DNA from: an uncultured Phascolarctobacterium sp.
GTDB taxonomy: Bacteria; Bacillota; Negativicutes; Acidaminococcales; Acidaminococcaceae
NCBI RefSeq assembly: GCF_934190775.1
Contig: NZ_CAKPTG010000006.1
Span: 62,001-126,000, forward strand
DNA: 64,000 bases
Direction: 5' to 3'
Shown here piece after piece: positions 9,034-18,079 of the stretch (position 1 is the stretch's first letter; the number at the start of each line of letters is the position of its first letter). The position numbers and the translations under genes are program-made. The notes under the pieces were generated by a model. The model was given only the letters and a program-made list of their open reading frames with translations, did no database searches and was not told where the DNA came from.

Positions 9034-9247
9034 TTTTTTACACCCCATTCCTTGAGCTTATAAACAGCATACTTTTTATAATTACATTATACAGCAAAGC
9101 AGGCAGGCAAAACAGTGAGTTTATCGTGAAATCACCGGCAACAATAAACTTTTTCCTGTCGCTACACTATTCTCCTTAGCAAAGCAGGAGAGTTTATGGT
9201 AAAATATTATAGTATATATTGATATTACGTCAAGGTGGTGAGATAAA

Positions 9248-10204
9248 ATGGCTACAGCTACTACGCCTGTCGTAGGACGCTTTGCGCCTACGCCCAGCGG
9301 CTTTTTGCATTTAGGCAATGTTTTCTGTAGCCTGCTGGCCTGGCTTTACGCCAAAAGCAGCGACGGCAAGATAGTTTTGCGCATCGAAGACCTGGACCCG
9401 CAGCGCTGTTCCCTCGCCAAGGCTGATGCACTGGCACGCGAGCTGGAATGGCTGGGGCTGACGTGGGACGAGGGTGCGTATTGCAGCGCTGACAGCGACT
9501 GCTTTTTCCAAAGCCGTCGCAGCGATATTTATGCTCACTACTTTGACCGCTTACAGCAGCAGGAGCTTGTCTACCCCTGCTTTTGCAGCCGCAGCGAGCT
9601 GCACGCCGCCGAAGCGCCTCACGCCAGTGATGGTCGTGTCATTTACGCCGGTACCTGCCGCGAGCTGACAGCAGCGCAGCGCAGTGCCAAAATGCAGCAG
9701 CGCCGCCCGGCCTGGCGTATCAAGGTTGATGACGAGCTTATTGCCTTTACCGACCTGCATTACGGCAGGCAGCAGGCCAACCTGGCGCACGAATGCGGTG
9801 ACTTCATCCTGCGCCGCAGTGACGGCGTCTACGCCTACCAATTAGCTGTTGTCATCGACGATGCGCTCATGGGCGTAAACCAGGTAGTGCGTGGCTGTGA
9901 TTTGCTCAGCTCCACGCCGGTGCAGCTCTATCTTTACCGCCTGCTGCAGCTCACACCGCCGTCCTTCTGCCACATTCCGCTGCTTACAGATGCCGCAGGA
10001 CGCAGGCTTTCCAAGCGCGACGGTGATTTAGAAATCGCCGCCCTCAGGCAGCACTTCGGCAGTCCCGAGCCGATTATCGGCCTCCTGGCCTATCTTGCAG
10101 GACAGTTACCCAAGCCGGAGCCTCTTACAGCAGCAGAGCTGCTGCCGCTTTTCCGTCCGGAAAAAGTTCCCCATGAAAATATCGTTGTACCGCAATTACT
10201 TTGA
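9248..10204 (+). CDS. gluQ: Glutamyl-Q tRNA(Asp) synthetase
   Basis: A 318-residue truncated paralogue of glutamyl-tRNA synthetase that attaches glutamate to queuosine at position 34 of tRNA(Asp). It has GRFAPTPSGFLHLGN with the HIGH-equivalent HLGN at the N-terminus. The zinc ligand set is CFC near residue 112, with Y and C in YAGTC about 20 residues later. The KMSKS-equivalent is LSKRDG near residue 255. It lacks the anticodon-binding domain of GltX, as expected. AAGGTGG precedes the ATG. Confidence 0.95.
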   Translation: MATATTPVVGRFAPTPSGFLHLGNVFCSLLAWLYAKSSDGKIVLRIEDLDPQRCSLAKADALARELEWLGLTWDEGAYCSADSDCFFQSRRSDIYAHYFDRLQQQELVYPCFCSRSELHAAEAPHASDGRVIYAGTCRELTAAQRSAKMQQRRPAWRIKVDDELIAFTDLHYGRQQANLAHECGDFILRRSDGVYAYQLAVVIDDALMGVNQVVRGCDLLSSTPVQLYLYRLLQLTPPSFCHIPLLTDAAGRRLSKRDGDLEIAALRQHFGSPEPIIGLLAYLAGQLPKPEPLTAAELLPLFRPEKVPHENIVVPQLL

Positions 10205-10257
10205 TTGCGCAGGCAATAACACATTTCACTGATTATAAAACCTGGGAGGAATATATA

Positions 10258-10476
10258 ATGAAAAAATTTTTAATGAAAATCAAGGTTAATATGCTGATTG
10301 TACTTATCATCAGCTTACTCGGTGGCATGGCCGGCAGCTACTTCTTCAACAACCGCTGGTTAGGTCTGATTGTCGCTATTCCCCTGTGCGCTCTGTATAT
10401 CTATCAGGTATATCAGGTACAGGCCGATTACCGCGAGCAGCACACCAGAAAGAAACACACTAACAAGTACAGATAA
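10258..10476 (+). CDS. Small two-helix membrane protein
   Basis: A 72-residue protein with a basic N-terminus, two hydrophobic segments (about 12-28 and 35-50) and a charged, lysine-rich tail. The ATG at 10258 is preceded by GGGAGGA with good spacing. It follows gluQ by 53 bp and is closed by a terminator. I do not recognise a family. Confidence 0.7.
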   Translation: MKKFLMKIKVNMLIVLIISLLGGMAGSYFFNNRWLGLIVAIPLCALYIYQVYQVQADYREQHTRKKHTNKYR

Positions 10477-10492
10477 GATATGACGTCATCTC

Positions 10493-10532
10493 AAACGACC
10501 TGTTGCGGTTATTGCCTCAACAGGTCGTTTTT
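10493..10532 (+). terminator. Terminator after gluQ and the small membrane gene
   Basis: A perfect 13-bp stem AAACGACCTGTTG / CAACAGGTCGTTT runs into a T tract. Confidence 0.9.
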
Positions 10533-10601
10533 GCTGTCCTGCATCTCTGATATTCTCCTGCTTTGCTCACTGATATTTTACATTTGCGCTCCACTCTGCT
10601 A

Positions 10602-10630
10602 TTGGTATATCAAGACCGCTAGTGTATAAT
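10602..10630 (+). promoter_or_regulatory. Promoter of the patatin-like gene
   Basis: TTGGTA, 17-bp spacer, TATAAT, about 20 bp before the start codon. Confidence 0.65.
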
Positions 10631-10651
10631 AGCACTTAGGAGGACTTTACT

Positions 10652-11506
10652 ATGCATTTACAAAAAACAGCTCTCGTTCTGGAGGGCGGCGGTATGCGGG
10701 GAATGTTTTCCGCCGGTGTTTTTGAAGCCTTTTTAGCGCATCAGCTCACCTTTCCCTACATCACCGCCGTTTCTGCCGGAGCCTGCAATATTTTATCATA
10801 TATGTCTGCCCAGCCGCTGCGTACACGTCAGATTATCGAACACTACGTCACCGACAAGCGTTACTTCAGTGTGCGCAACTGGATTAAAAGCGGCAGTATC
10901 TTCGGCTTTGACTTCATCTTCAAGGAGCTTCCCAAGCAGCTGCTGCCCTTTGATTATGCAGCCTACCGCGCCTATCCCGGCACGCTGCAGGTAGCTGCTA
11001 CCGATATCGTCAACGGCGAAAGCATCTGGTATGACCAGGAAGCCTTGGGTCAGGACTTTATTCCAGTGCGCGCTTCTTCCTCCATGCCCTTCGTAGCCCC
11101 TGTTGTCAAGCATGAAGGGCGCTCTCTGCTCGACGGCGCACTGCTTGCACCTATTCCCTACCAAAGAGCACTCGACGCAGGCTACGAAAAGCTGATTGTC
11201 GTGCTTACACGTAACGAAGGCTACCGCAAGAAAAAGGGCGTGCCCAAATTTCTGCTTAAATCAGTATACAAAAAATATCCCAAGCTGTGGGAAATTATGG
11301 AACAGCGCCCCAAGCTCTACAACGAGCAGCTGGAGGCTGTCGAAAAAATGGAACGTGAGGGCAAGGCTGTCATCATCCGCCCGCAGATTCCACTTACAAT
11401 TGATAAATTTGATATCAAACCTGATAAATTAATGGCACTGCACGACCATGGCATCGGCTGCGGACTGGCTGCAATCGATAGGATAAAAGAATTAGAGCAG
11501 CAATAA
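10652..11506 (+). CDS. Patatin-like phospholipase (YjjU type)
   Basis: A 284-residue cytoplasmic-looking serine acyl hydrolase. The oxyanion motif LEGGGMRGMFSAGVFEAF is at residue 9. The nucleophile elbow is AVSAGA (about residue 43), where the first glycine of GxSxG is alanine; this is a modest deviation. The catalytic aspartate sits in LLDGALLAPIP near residue 166. The C-terminal part matches the bacterial YjjU/RssA-like subgroup. AGGAGG precedes the ATG, and the gene has its own promoter. The substrate is unknown, presumably phospholipids or other esters. Confidence 0.9.
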   Translation: MHLQKTALVLEGGGMRGMFSAGVFEAFLAHQLTFPYITAVSAGACNILSYMSAQPLRTRQIIEHYVTDKRYFSVRNWIKSGSIFGFDFIFKELPKQLLPFDYAAYRAYPGTLQVAATDIVNGESIWYDQEALGQDFIPVRASSSMPFVAPVVKHEGRSLLDGALLAPIPYQRALDAGYEKLIVVLTRNEGYRKKKGVPKFLLKSVYKKYPKLWEIMEQRPKLYNEQLEAVEKMEREGKAVIIRPQIPLTIDKFDIKPDKLMALHDHGIGCGLAAIDRIKELEQQ

Positions 11507-11594
11507 ATCCTTTTATCAAAACTATATTCAGTGTATAATATATTCTATAATAAGGAATAATAACCAAACCACTCTTTATTCCTTGGAGGTTCAT

Positions 11595-12890
11595 ATGAAA
11601 ATAAGGTTAGGCATTATCGGCGAAAAAGATAATATAAATATCTTTCAGGAAGTTATAGAAGAATATAATGACTACGAAATTGCTACGTTCATTGATGCCG
11701 ACGGAACACATACACTGAATATTATCGATAGCCACCAACAGGAGGTTGACGCCTGGCTCGTCTTTGACCAGATAAATTATCTGCATATAAAAAACTGGGG
11801 CAAAGCACAAAAGCCTGTCTATTACATTCCTTACCGCGGTGCCAGCTTTTATAAAACGCTCTGCACTACTATTTACCAAGGCTTTAAAATCGATGAATTA
11901 AGTATAGATACAATCCCCTATTATGACATTACCCGCGCTCTGGATGATCTGCAGATAAACTATAACGTTATCAATCATTTATCCGATGAACATGGTGCCT
12001 TATCGCTCAACGGATATGCTGCATTTCATCGTGAGCTCTTTAAAAAAGGCATCACTAAAGCTTCTGTCACCAGAAGCTGCTATGTCAAAAACTTATTGGA
12101 GCAGGAAGGCATCCCTGCCTTCTGTATCATGCCGGTGCGTGTTACTGTACGAAATATTTTAAACGTAATTTTAACTCAATTCCGGATAAAAAAACTCAGG
12201 GAAGGCCAGATTGCCGTGCAGGTATTCAGCTTCAATCTTCTGGGAGATAAAGATAATTTTTATTCCGTGGATGACTTATACAGCAGGGAAATTGCTATTT
12301 CGCAAAAGCTCATCAGCTACACCAAAAACATCAGCGGCTCATTAAAGCCTGCCAACGAAGGTAATTTTTATATTTTCACCACGCGCGGCAGCTTAGAGCA
12401 GCTCACCAACAACTTCACCAGCCTGCCAGACTTACCGATGCTGCGCGATTTAAGCAAAAGCCTGCGTGCCTGCGGCATCGGTATAGGCAACAGTGCCCGC
12501 GAAGCAGAATATAATGCCGTTATTGCTTTAAAGCATGCTTGCGCTGATAAAAAGGGCAGCTGGTATGTCGTACTTGACGACAAAACCATCAGCGGTCCTT
12601 TAGGAAGTGCGCAACAGATAGATTATCAGTATGCATCCGCACAGCTGGAAACAGTAAGCAAAAAGACATCTCTCAGCCAGGCCACCTTAAGCAAAATTTG
12701 CCATGCGTTGAAAATTTACGGACGTGATGAGCTTAATGCGCAGGAGCTTGCCACGATACTGCAGATCCTGCCCCGCAGCGCCCGCCGCATTCTCACCTGC
12801 CTTACGGAGCATGGTTATGCGGAAGAAATCCGCTCGGAAATGTCTGAAACCAAAGGACGCCCACGCAAAATATATAAAATAAAATTATAA
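11595..12890 (+). CDS. Regulator with degenerate cyclase-fold domain and C-terminal winged helix
   Basis: A 431-residue cytoplasmic protein. Residues 1-170 form an alpha/beta region. Residues about 205-345 resemble a nucleotidyl-cyclase/GGDEF-like or GTP cyclohydrolase III fold: a beta strand FFSFNLLGDKDNFY-like, FIYFTTRG-like, then GIGIGNSAREAEYNAVIALKHA. No GGDEF catalytic signature is present. The last 70 residues look like a winged helix-turn-helix (AQELATILQILPRSARRILTCL, then KGRPRKIYKI). The ATG at 11595 follows GGAGG; an in-frame TTG 12 bases earlier overlaps that site. It sits ahead of an M20 peptidase, with a terminator between. It probably senses a ligand and controls that gene. 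The exact family name is not known to me. Confidence 0.6.
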   Translation: MKIRLGIIGEKDNINIFQEVIEEYNDYEIATFIDADGTHTLNIIDSHQQEVDAWLVFDQINYLHIKNWGKAQKPVYYIPYRGASFYKTLCTTIYQGFKIDELSIDTIPYYDITRALDDLQINYNVINHLSDEHGALSLNGYAAFHRELFKKGITKASVTRSCYVKNLLEQEGIPAFCIMPVRVTVRNILNVILTQFRIKKLREGQIAVQVFSFNLLGDKDNFYSVDDLYSREIAISQKLISYTKNISGSLKPANEGNFYIFTTRGSLEQLTNNFTSLPDLPMLRDLSKSLRACGIGIGNSAREAEYNAVIALKHACADKKGSWYVVLDDKTISGPLGSAQQIDYQYASAQLETVSKKTSLSQATLSKICHALKIYGRDELNAQELATILQILPRSARRILTCLTEHGYAEEIRSEMSETKGRPRKIYKIKL

Positions 12891-12900
12891 ATACTCCTCC

Positions 12901-12943
12901 AAAGACTGAGGTTCAGCGCCAAACTGTAATCTCAGTCTTTTTA
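12901..12943 (+). terminator. Terminator after the cyclase-fold regulator
   Basis: AAAGACTGAG pairs with CTCAGTCTTT, followed by a T-rich run. Confidence 0.85.
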
Positions 12944-12973
12944 TTTTTAAATTATATACACATATATCTCCTA

Positions 12974-13002
12974 TTGACACACTAGGCGAAAAGATGTATT
13001 CT
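12974..13002 (+). promoter_or_regulatory. Promoter of the M20 peptidase gene
   Basis: A perfect -35 box TTGACA, 17-bp spacer and TATTCT, about 55 bp before the ATG. Confidence 0.7.
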
Positions 13003-13057
13003 TTAATAAAGGTCTTAGCCTTTATTAGTCTTTTATTATTTTGAGGGGGCAAAAACA

Positions 13058-14221
13058 ATGTCAGATACATTATTAGATAAAAACAAAATTTGGCAGCAGA
13101 TAGACGACGAAAAGGAAAACATGCTGCAGCTTTGGCAGGAATTAGTTAACGTTGATTGCGGTTCCGGCAACAAAGCAGGCGTTGACTTCATCGCACAAAA
13201 AATCGAAGCTATTTTAAAAACACTTGGCTTTGCTACAACCCAGGTTGAATTTGAAAAAGCAGGTAATACTCTCGTAGGCAAAATTGGCGATACTATCAAG
13301 GATTTTATCGTTTTATTAGGTCACATGGACACCGTATTCAAGGACGGCACCGCAGCAGAGCGTCCGTTTAAAATTGTTGACGGAAAAGCCTACGGCCCAG
13401 GCTGCCTTGATATGAAGGGCGGTATTGTTATCATGCTGACAGCTTTAAAAGTGCTTTTGGCAAACAATTATACCAAGCATGGTATTAAAGTAATCCTCGC
13501 AGGCGATGAAGAAGTAGCACATTACTTAAGTAATGCCTCCGAAACAATTTTGGCGGAAAGCAAGGGTGCTTTGGCTGCATTTAACTTTGAAACCGGTTTC
13601 CTGGATCAGGGCGTTGTCACCAGACGCAAGGGCAGATATGAATTTACCATGGAAGCCTATGGCCGCAGCGCGCACGTAGGCAATGACCCGCAAAACGGTC
13701 GCAGCGCCATCAAAGAATTAATGCATAAGGGCCTTGATATCGAAGCCTTAACCGATTTCGACAAGGGTATTAACTTCAACGTAGGTTTATTCGAAGGCGG
13801 TACAGTCAGCAACGCAGTTCCTGACTACGCAAAAATCACCTGCGATACACGCTATACCGACTATGCAGTACTGGAAGAAGTGTTACCCAAATTACAGGCT
13901 ATTGCGGATAAGCAATACGTTCCCGATACCAAAACCGTTATGAAGACTGTTACGGAATTCAAATCCATGGACGAGGTTCCAGGTACTGCTGCTTTGCTCA
14001 AATTAGTACAGGAGGCAGCTGCAGAATGCAATTTACCGCAACCAACAGCCAAAGCAGTCGGCGGCGGCAGCGACAGTGCCTATGCTACAGCTGCAGGCGT
14101 TCCTACAATCTGCGCTATCGGCGTACAGGGCGCACGCAACCATACGGCAGAAGAATTTGCTGTTGTAGATACCCTCTTCAGCAGATGTAAACTGTTTGCT
14201 ACTATCATGCTTAATATCTGA
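13058..14221 (+). CDS. M20-family metallopeptidase (carboxypeptidase G2-like)
   Basis: A 387-residue zinc-dependent exopeptidase or aminoacylase. Metal-binding signatures are LLGHMDTVF (about residue 87), GPGCLDMKGG (about 110) and the catalytic GDEEVAH (about 148). The lid-domain histidine is in GRSAHVGNDPQNGRSA, and the C-terminal ligand histidine is in GARNHTAEE. No signal peptide, so it acts on imported peptides or conjugates. AGGGGG precedes the ATG. It stands alone between two terminators, behind a regulator gene that may control it. Confidence 0.92.
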   Translation: MSDTLLDKNKIWQQIDDEKENMLQLWQELVNVDCGSGNKAGVDFIAQKIEAILKTLGFATTQVEFEKAGNTLVGKIGDTIKDFIVLLGHMDTVFKDGTAAERPFKIVDGKAYGPGCLDMKGGIVIMLTALKVLLANNYTKHGIKVILAGDEEVAHYLSNASETILAESKGALAAFNFETGFLDQGVVTRRKGRYEFTMEAYGRSAHVGNDPQNGRSAIKELMHKGLDIEALTDFDKGINFNVGLFEGGTVSNAVPDYAKITCDTRYTDYAVLEEVLPKLQAIADKQYVPDTKTVMKTVTEFKSMDEVPGTAALLKLVQEAAAECNLPQPTAKAVGGGSDSAYATAAGVPTICAIGVQGARNHTAEEFAVVDTLFSRCKLFATIMLNI

Positions 14222-14288
14222 GGTAAATAATTAAGCTTGCAGATGCCTTATTAGCATCGTACATATCATATTCTTCCTACATACCCCT

Positions 14289-14332
14289 AAAAAGTACCGT
14301 CCCGGCAAAAAATGCCGGGACGGTACTTTTTT
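14289..14332. terminator. Bidirectional terminator
   Basis: A perfect stem GTACCGTCCCGGC / GCCGGGACGGTAC with T runs on both sides. It serves the M20 gene (plus) and the phosphoesterase gene (minus), which converge here. Confidence 0.92.
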
Positions 14333-14355
14333 ATATCTGTTTTACACTTTTGTCT

Positions 14356-15822
14356 TTAATCCTCAATAATCAGACGCCCCTCAATCTCACGTTTGAGATG
14401 CTGATGCGTCATAAAGTATTCCTCAATCACATCGCGGTACGAGGTCGCCAGCACGCGTACTCTGCCGTTGGCCTCAATCTCCTCCAGCGTGATATCCAGG
14501 AAGGGCTTCAGGCTGCTGTAATGATACTTGCACACGCCAACCTTATAAATCTGCTCGGCGCCCAGCGGCTTACCATCCAGCGTCAGCTCCTTAAAGCATT
14601 GGCCGCTGCGGCTCCATACTACGTGCATTCCCTGCGACAGCTGGTAAAATTCTGTATGCTCGCCGGTAAAAGCCTCTTCGCGCAGGAAGCGTTTAATCAT
14701 ACGCGTCAGCTGCTCACCGGTAACCGGCAGCATATACACCGCTTCATCATAGGGGAAGCATTCAGTAAAGTCGCTGTACAGCACTACCGGTCCCAAATTA
14801 TAGCTACGGATAGCACCGGAGCCCATCAGCATAACATCAATGCCCAGGCTCTCCTGCAGCGCATCAGCCACCAGACTGCCTAACGGGGTTTCCGCAACAC
14901 GCGAAGGATGCTCCAGCTTGCGGGCGAAGCGCGTCACCAGTCTGCCGTACTTTTTATCCGTCAAATCCTTATAGTGCATAATGAAGTTTTCCAGGCCCTC
15001 GTCACGCGGACAATGGGTTTCGTCAATCGGCACCGTCGACCAGGTATAGGTATCCACCGCATTTAGGTCGGTATCCACCATAATATCAAAGCGACCTATC
15101 TGATCCGTACCTGTTCCGGCCTGAACAATCAGGATATCATTAACCTTTACAGGCTGCTCCAAAAAGGTATGCGAATGACCGCCGATAATAACGTCAACGC
15201 CCCAAGCTGGGTCCAGCATTGCCGCCAGCTTTTTATCCTCTTCAAAGCCGATATGTGTAAGAATAATCGTAAAATCAATATCGATCGGATTGTAGGTATT
15301 ACAAATACGGCCAATTTCCTCCGCCGCCTCGCAGATATCTACAAAGGAACCGATTACCTTATCCATCTTCGTCTGCGCCAGCACGTCCTCAGTAATGATA
15401 CCGATGAAAAGAATCTTCATGCCGTCAATATGAGCGATATAAAACGGCTGAAACAAGCGCTTATTATTCGTGCGGATGTGGAAATTGGCATTGATAATCG
15501 GGAAGTTAGCGCATTTTTCAATAAACAGCAGATGCGACAGCCCGTAATCAACCTCATGGTTACCAATGGTCACAACGTCCGGACCTAACAGATTCATAAT
15601 CTCTATAGTCGACACGCCCTTGTATTCCGCATCAATTACGGAGCCACGGAACATATCACCCGCGATGCAGTAAATTACATTCTCTTCTTCTGCGCGAACC
15701 TTATTGATATAGCCGGAAAGCATGGATACGCCACCAACAAGCTTATTATCAATTCTCTCAGCCAAGAAATCACCATGCAGGTCATTGGAATGTAAGAGTG
15801 TCAGTTTCTTTAAATTTTTCAT
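14356..15822 (-). CDS. Cytoplasmic 5'-nucleotidase / metallophosphoesterase (YunD-like)
   Basis: A 488-residue two-domain enzyme. The N-terminal calcineurin-like phosphoesterase has the metal motifs SNDLHGDF (residue 12), GDMFRGS, GNHEVDYG (about 92), THIGFEEDKKLA and GGHSHT (about 215). The C-terminal 5'-nucleotidase domain begins near residue 300. Unlike UshA it has no signal peptide, which fits the cytoplasmic YunD subgroup. The substrate is probably a nucleotide or sugar nucleotide. GAGGTG precedes the ATG. Confidence 0.9.
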   Translation of the reverse strand: MKNLKKLTLLHSNDLHGDFLAERIDNKLVGGVSMLSGYINKVRAEEENVIYCIAGDMFRGSVIDAEYKGVSTIEIMNLLGPDVVTIGNHEVDYGLSHLLFIEKCANFPIINANFHIRTNNKRLFQPFYIAHIDGMKILFIGIITEDVLAQTKMDKVIGSFVDICEAAEEIGRICNTYNPIDIDFTIILTHIGFEEDKKLAAMLDPAWGVDVIIGGHSHTFLEQPVKVNDILIVQAGTGTDQIGRFDIMVDTDLNAVDTYTWSTVPIDETHCPRDEGLENFIMHYKDLTDKKYGRLVTRFARKLEHPSRVAETPLGSLVADALQESLGIDVMLMGSGAIRSYNLGPVVLYSDFTECFPYDEAVYMLPVTGEQLTRMIKRFLREEAFTGEHTEFYQLSQGMHVVWSRSGQCFKELTLDGKPLGAEQIYKVGVCKYHYSSLKPFLDITLEEIEANGRVRVLATSYRDVIEEYFMTHQHLKREIEGRLIIED

Positions 15823-15893
15823 GTTTACACCTCGCTTCCTGCAGCTATTGTATTTTGTGTAATTCTATTATAAGGTAATCCTGGTGATTTGCC

Positions 15894-15921
15894 CCTACCC
15901 CAAAGGCGTTTTTTGGGTAGG
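15894..15921. repeat. Inverted repeat upstream of the phosphoesterase gene
   Basis: CCTACCC at 15894-15900 pairs with GGGTAGG at 15915-15921, with a 14-base loop. It lies 70 bp before the minus-strand phosphoesterase gene, in the 268-bp gap shared with pdxR. It could be an operator or a leader hairpin. Confidence 0.35.
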
Positions 15922-15985
15922 ATAGGCTGATTTTTTGCCTTATTTGGCACTATTTTTCTGCCTGCTTTACTTTTAAGCCAATACA

Positions 15986-16014
15986 TAGTATCATATTTGC
16001 ATCTGAACTTATTA
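15986..16014 (+). promoter_or_regulatory. 29-bp block upstream of pdxR, copy 1
   Basis: A 29-bp segment identical at 23 of 29 positions, without gaps, to 18993-19021 in front of pdxS. The conserved cores are TAGTAT-N-ATA and CTGA-R-CTTATTA. It ends 76 bp before the pdxR ATG. Candidate PdxR operator. Confidence 0.55.
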
Positions 16015-16090
16015 ATTAGACTCTTATGCAGATTTTCGATATAGTCAAAATTTAAACCTGAGCTTGCTACTTAAGAAAGGATTACAAGCT

Positions 16091-17503
16091 ATGCTAACCT
16101 ACAGCTTTGCCAATTTACAGGGTGAGAGCATGTACGCCCACCTTTACAAATGCATCAAAAATGATATTACCAGCGGCGTCCTGCACGCCGAGGAAAAGCT
16201 GCCCTCCAAACGCATGCTGGCCAAAAATCTGGGCATCAGCCTCATCACCGTAGAAAATGCCTACGCCCAGCTCGTTGTCGAAGGCTACATCTATTCCCAG
16301 CCCAAGCGCGGTTACTACGTGGCGCGCATTGAGCAGCAGCCTCTGCCACAAAAGACAGAACGCCAAACACTGCCTGCACTCCAAACGCAAACAGCACCAG
16401 GCCTCAGCTTTGCCAAAAGCAGCGTGCCGCCGGACACCTTTCCCTATAATATCTGGGCGCGCCTTTTGCGCAACACGCTCACCACAGCAGACGAACACGC
16501 CCTCATCAGCGACACCAGCGCCGGCGGCGTTTTGCCGCTGCGCCAGGCGCTCGCCCATCATCTTTACCAGTTCCGCGGTCTGAACGTTGCACCCGAGCAG
16601 ATTATCATCGGCGCAGGCACACAGACGCTGTATAACCTTATCGTACAGCTTTTGGGACGTAATCACGTCTACGCGCTGGAAAATCCCGGCTATCCGCAGC
16701 TGGCAGCCGCTTATCAGGCCAACGATGTCTTCTGCCGTTATCTGCCGATGGACGCCCAGGGTATCCGCGCCGACGTTCTGGAAAACAGCGGTGCCGATAT
16801 TCTGCACATCAGCCCCTCGCACCAGTTCCCGACAGGTATCGTCATGCCCGTCAGCCGCCGCTACGAATTGCTGCGCTGGGCAGCAAAAAAAAGCAGTCGT
16901 TATATCATCGAAGATGATTACGACTGCGAATTCCGCCTATTCGGCAAGCCTATTCCGCCATTGCAGAGTGTTGATACCGAGGAAAAGGTTATCTATATCA
17001 ACACCTTTTCCAAAACACTGGCACCAACCTTCCGTATCAGCTACATGCTGCTGCCACCGCACCTGGCATCGCTGTTTTATGACAAACTGGGCTTTTATTC
17101 CTGTACTGTATCCAATTTTGAGCAGTTTACGCTCGCTAAATTTATCGAGGACGGTTATTTTGAACGTCACATCAACAGAATGCGCACCTACTACCGCAGC
17201 AAGCGCGATCGCCTGCTGCAGTATCTCACACAGTCCGATGTTGCGCCTGCACTTACGGTAGAAGGCGAGGACAGCGGCCTGCATTTTCTGCTGCATCTTG
17301 CTACCGATGCCAAGGATTCTCAGCTTGTACAGGCTGCAGCAGCCAAGGGCATTCAGATTAAATTCCTTTCGGACTATTATCACGAAAAGGTTGGCGACAG
17401 CTCGCACACCCTGCTAATGAATTACACCGGTCTGGCGGATGATAAGCTGTATCCGGCCTTAGACACACTGTTTACCGTGCTTAAGCCTTATCTGAAGCTA
17501 TAA
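16091..17503 (+). CDS. pdxR: MocR-type regulator of vitamin B6 synthesis
   Basis: A 470-residue fusion of a GntR-type winged helix (residues 1-75: EEKLPSKRMLAKNLGISLIT, then ENAYAQLVVEGY) and an aminotransferase-fold domain that binds PLP. The PLP lysine is in NTFSKTLAPTFRISYM, with IIEDDYDCEF and SHQFPTG nearby. Such proteins sense PLP and regulate pdxST, which is the adjacent convergent operon; the stop codons are one base apart. The ATG at 16091 follows AAAGGA; a TTG at 16064 is in frame but lies upstream of that site. A decayed second copy lies beyond pdxS. Confidence 0.92.
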   Translation: MLTYSFANLQGESMYAHLYKCIKNDITSGVLHAEEKLPSKRMLAKNLGISLITVENAYAQLVVEGYIYSQPKRGYYVARIEQQPLPQKTERQTLPALQTQTAPGLSFAKSSVPPDTFPYNIWARLLRNTLTTADEHALISDTSAGGVLPLRQALAHHLYQFRGLNVAPEQIIIGAGTQTLYNLIVQLLGRNHVYALENPGYPQLAAAYQANDVFCRYLPMDAQGIRADVLENSGADILHISPSHQFPTGIVMPVSRRYELLRWAAKKSSRYIIEDDYDCEFRLFGKPIPPLQSVDTEEKVIYINTFSKTLAPTFRISYMLLPPHLASLFYDKLGFYSCTVSNFEQFTLAKFIEDGYFERHINRMRTYYRSKRDRLLQYLTQSDVAPALTVEGEDSGLHFLLHLATDAKDSQLVQAAAAKGIQIKFLSDYYHEKVGDSSHTLLMNYTGLADDKLYPALDTLFTVLKPYLKL

Positions 17504-18079
17504 TTATTTTGCAGCGCACAGGCTGACAAAATATTCGTGGATGGCCGTGCTTTTGGCTATGTCCAGCTCCGGGTGGAAGGCCAGCGCCAGCTGTTTGCCG
17601 TACTGTGCCGCCACAATATGCTCATCTACGGCAGCAAGCACCTCTACACCGTCACCCACGCTATCAATATACGGCGCACGGATAAAGGTCATCGGTACCT
17701 TGCCCAGCTTGCCGAATTCAGCCTCGGTAAAAAAGCTGCCCAGCTGTCTGCCGTAGGCATTGCGCTTCACGGTAATCGGCATAGTTGCCAAATGTACCTT
17801 GCTGTCGTTCGTCAGCTTTTCCGCCAACAGAATCATACCCGCGCAGGTTGCCAGTACCGGCAAGCCCTGCGCTATTTTTTTCTGCAGCGGTGCAAACATT
17901 CCCAACTCTTGCAGCAGCTTGCCCTGCACCGTACTTTCACCGCCCGGCAGGACGATACCGTCCAGGGGTTGCTCCAAATCCGGCAGCTGACGCAGCTCTA
18001 CAGCCTCCACGCCCAGCTGACGCAATGCCTGCACGTGCTCAATAAACGCCCCCTGCAGTGCTAAAACGCCGATTTTCAT
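17504..18079 (-). CDS. pdxT: PLP synthase glutaminase subunit
   Basis: A 191-residue class I amidotransferase that releases ammonia from glutamine for PdxS. It has LQGAFIEHVQALRQLG at the N-terminus, GGEST (about residue 46), the nucleophile cysteine in LATCAGMILLA (about 78) and FHPELD, which holds the catalytic histidine and glutamate near the C-terminus. The start overlaps the pdxS stop by one base, so the subunits are translationally coupled. Confidence 0.97.
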   Translation of the reverse strand: MKIGVLALQGAFIEHVQALRQLGVEAVELRQLPDLEQPLDGIVLPGGESTVQGKLLQELGMFAPLQKKIAQGLPVLATCAGMILLAEKLTNDSKVHLATMPITVKRNAYGRQLGSFFTEAEFGKLGKVPMTFIRAPYIDSVGDGVEVLAAVDEHIVAAQYGKQLALAFHPELDIAKSTAIHEYFVSLCAAK

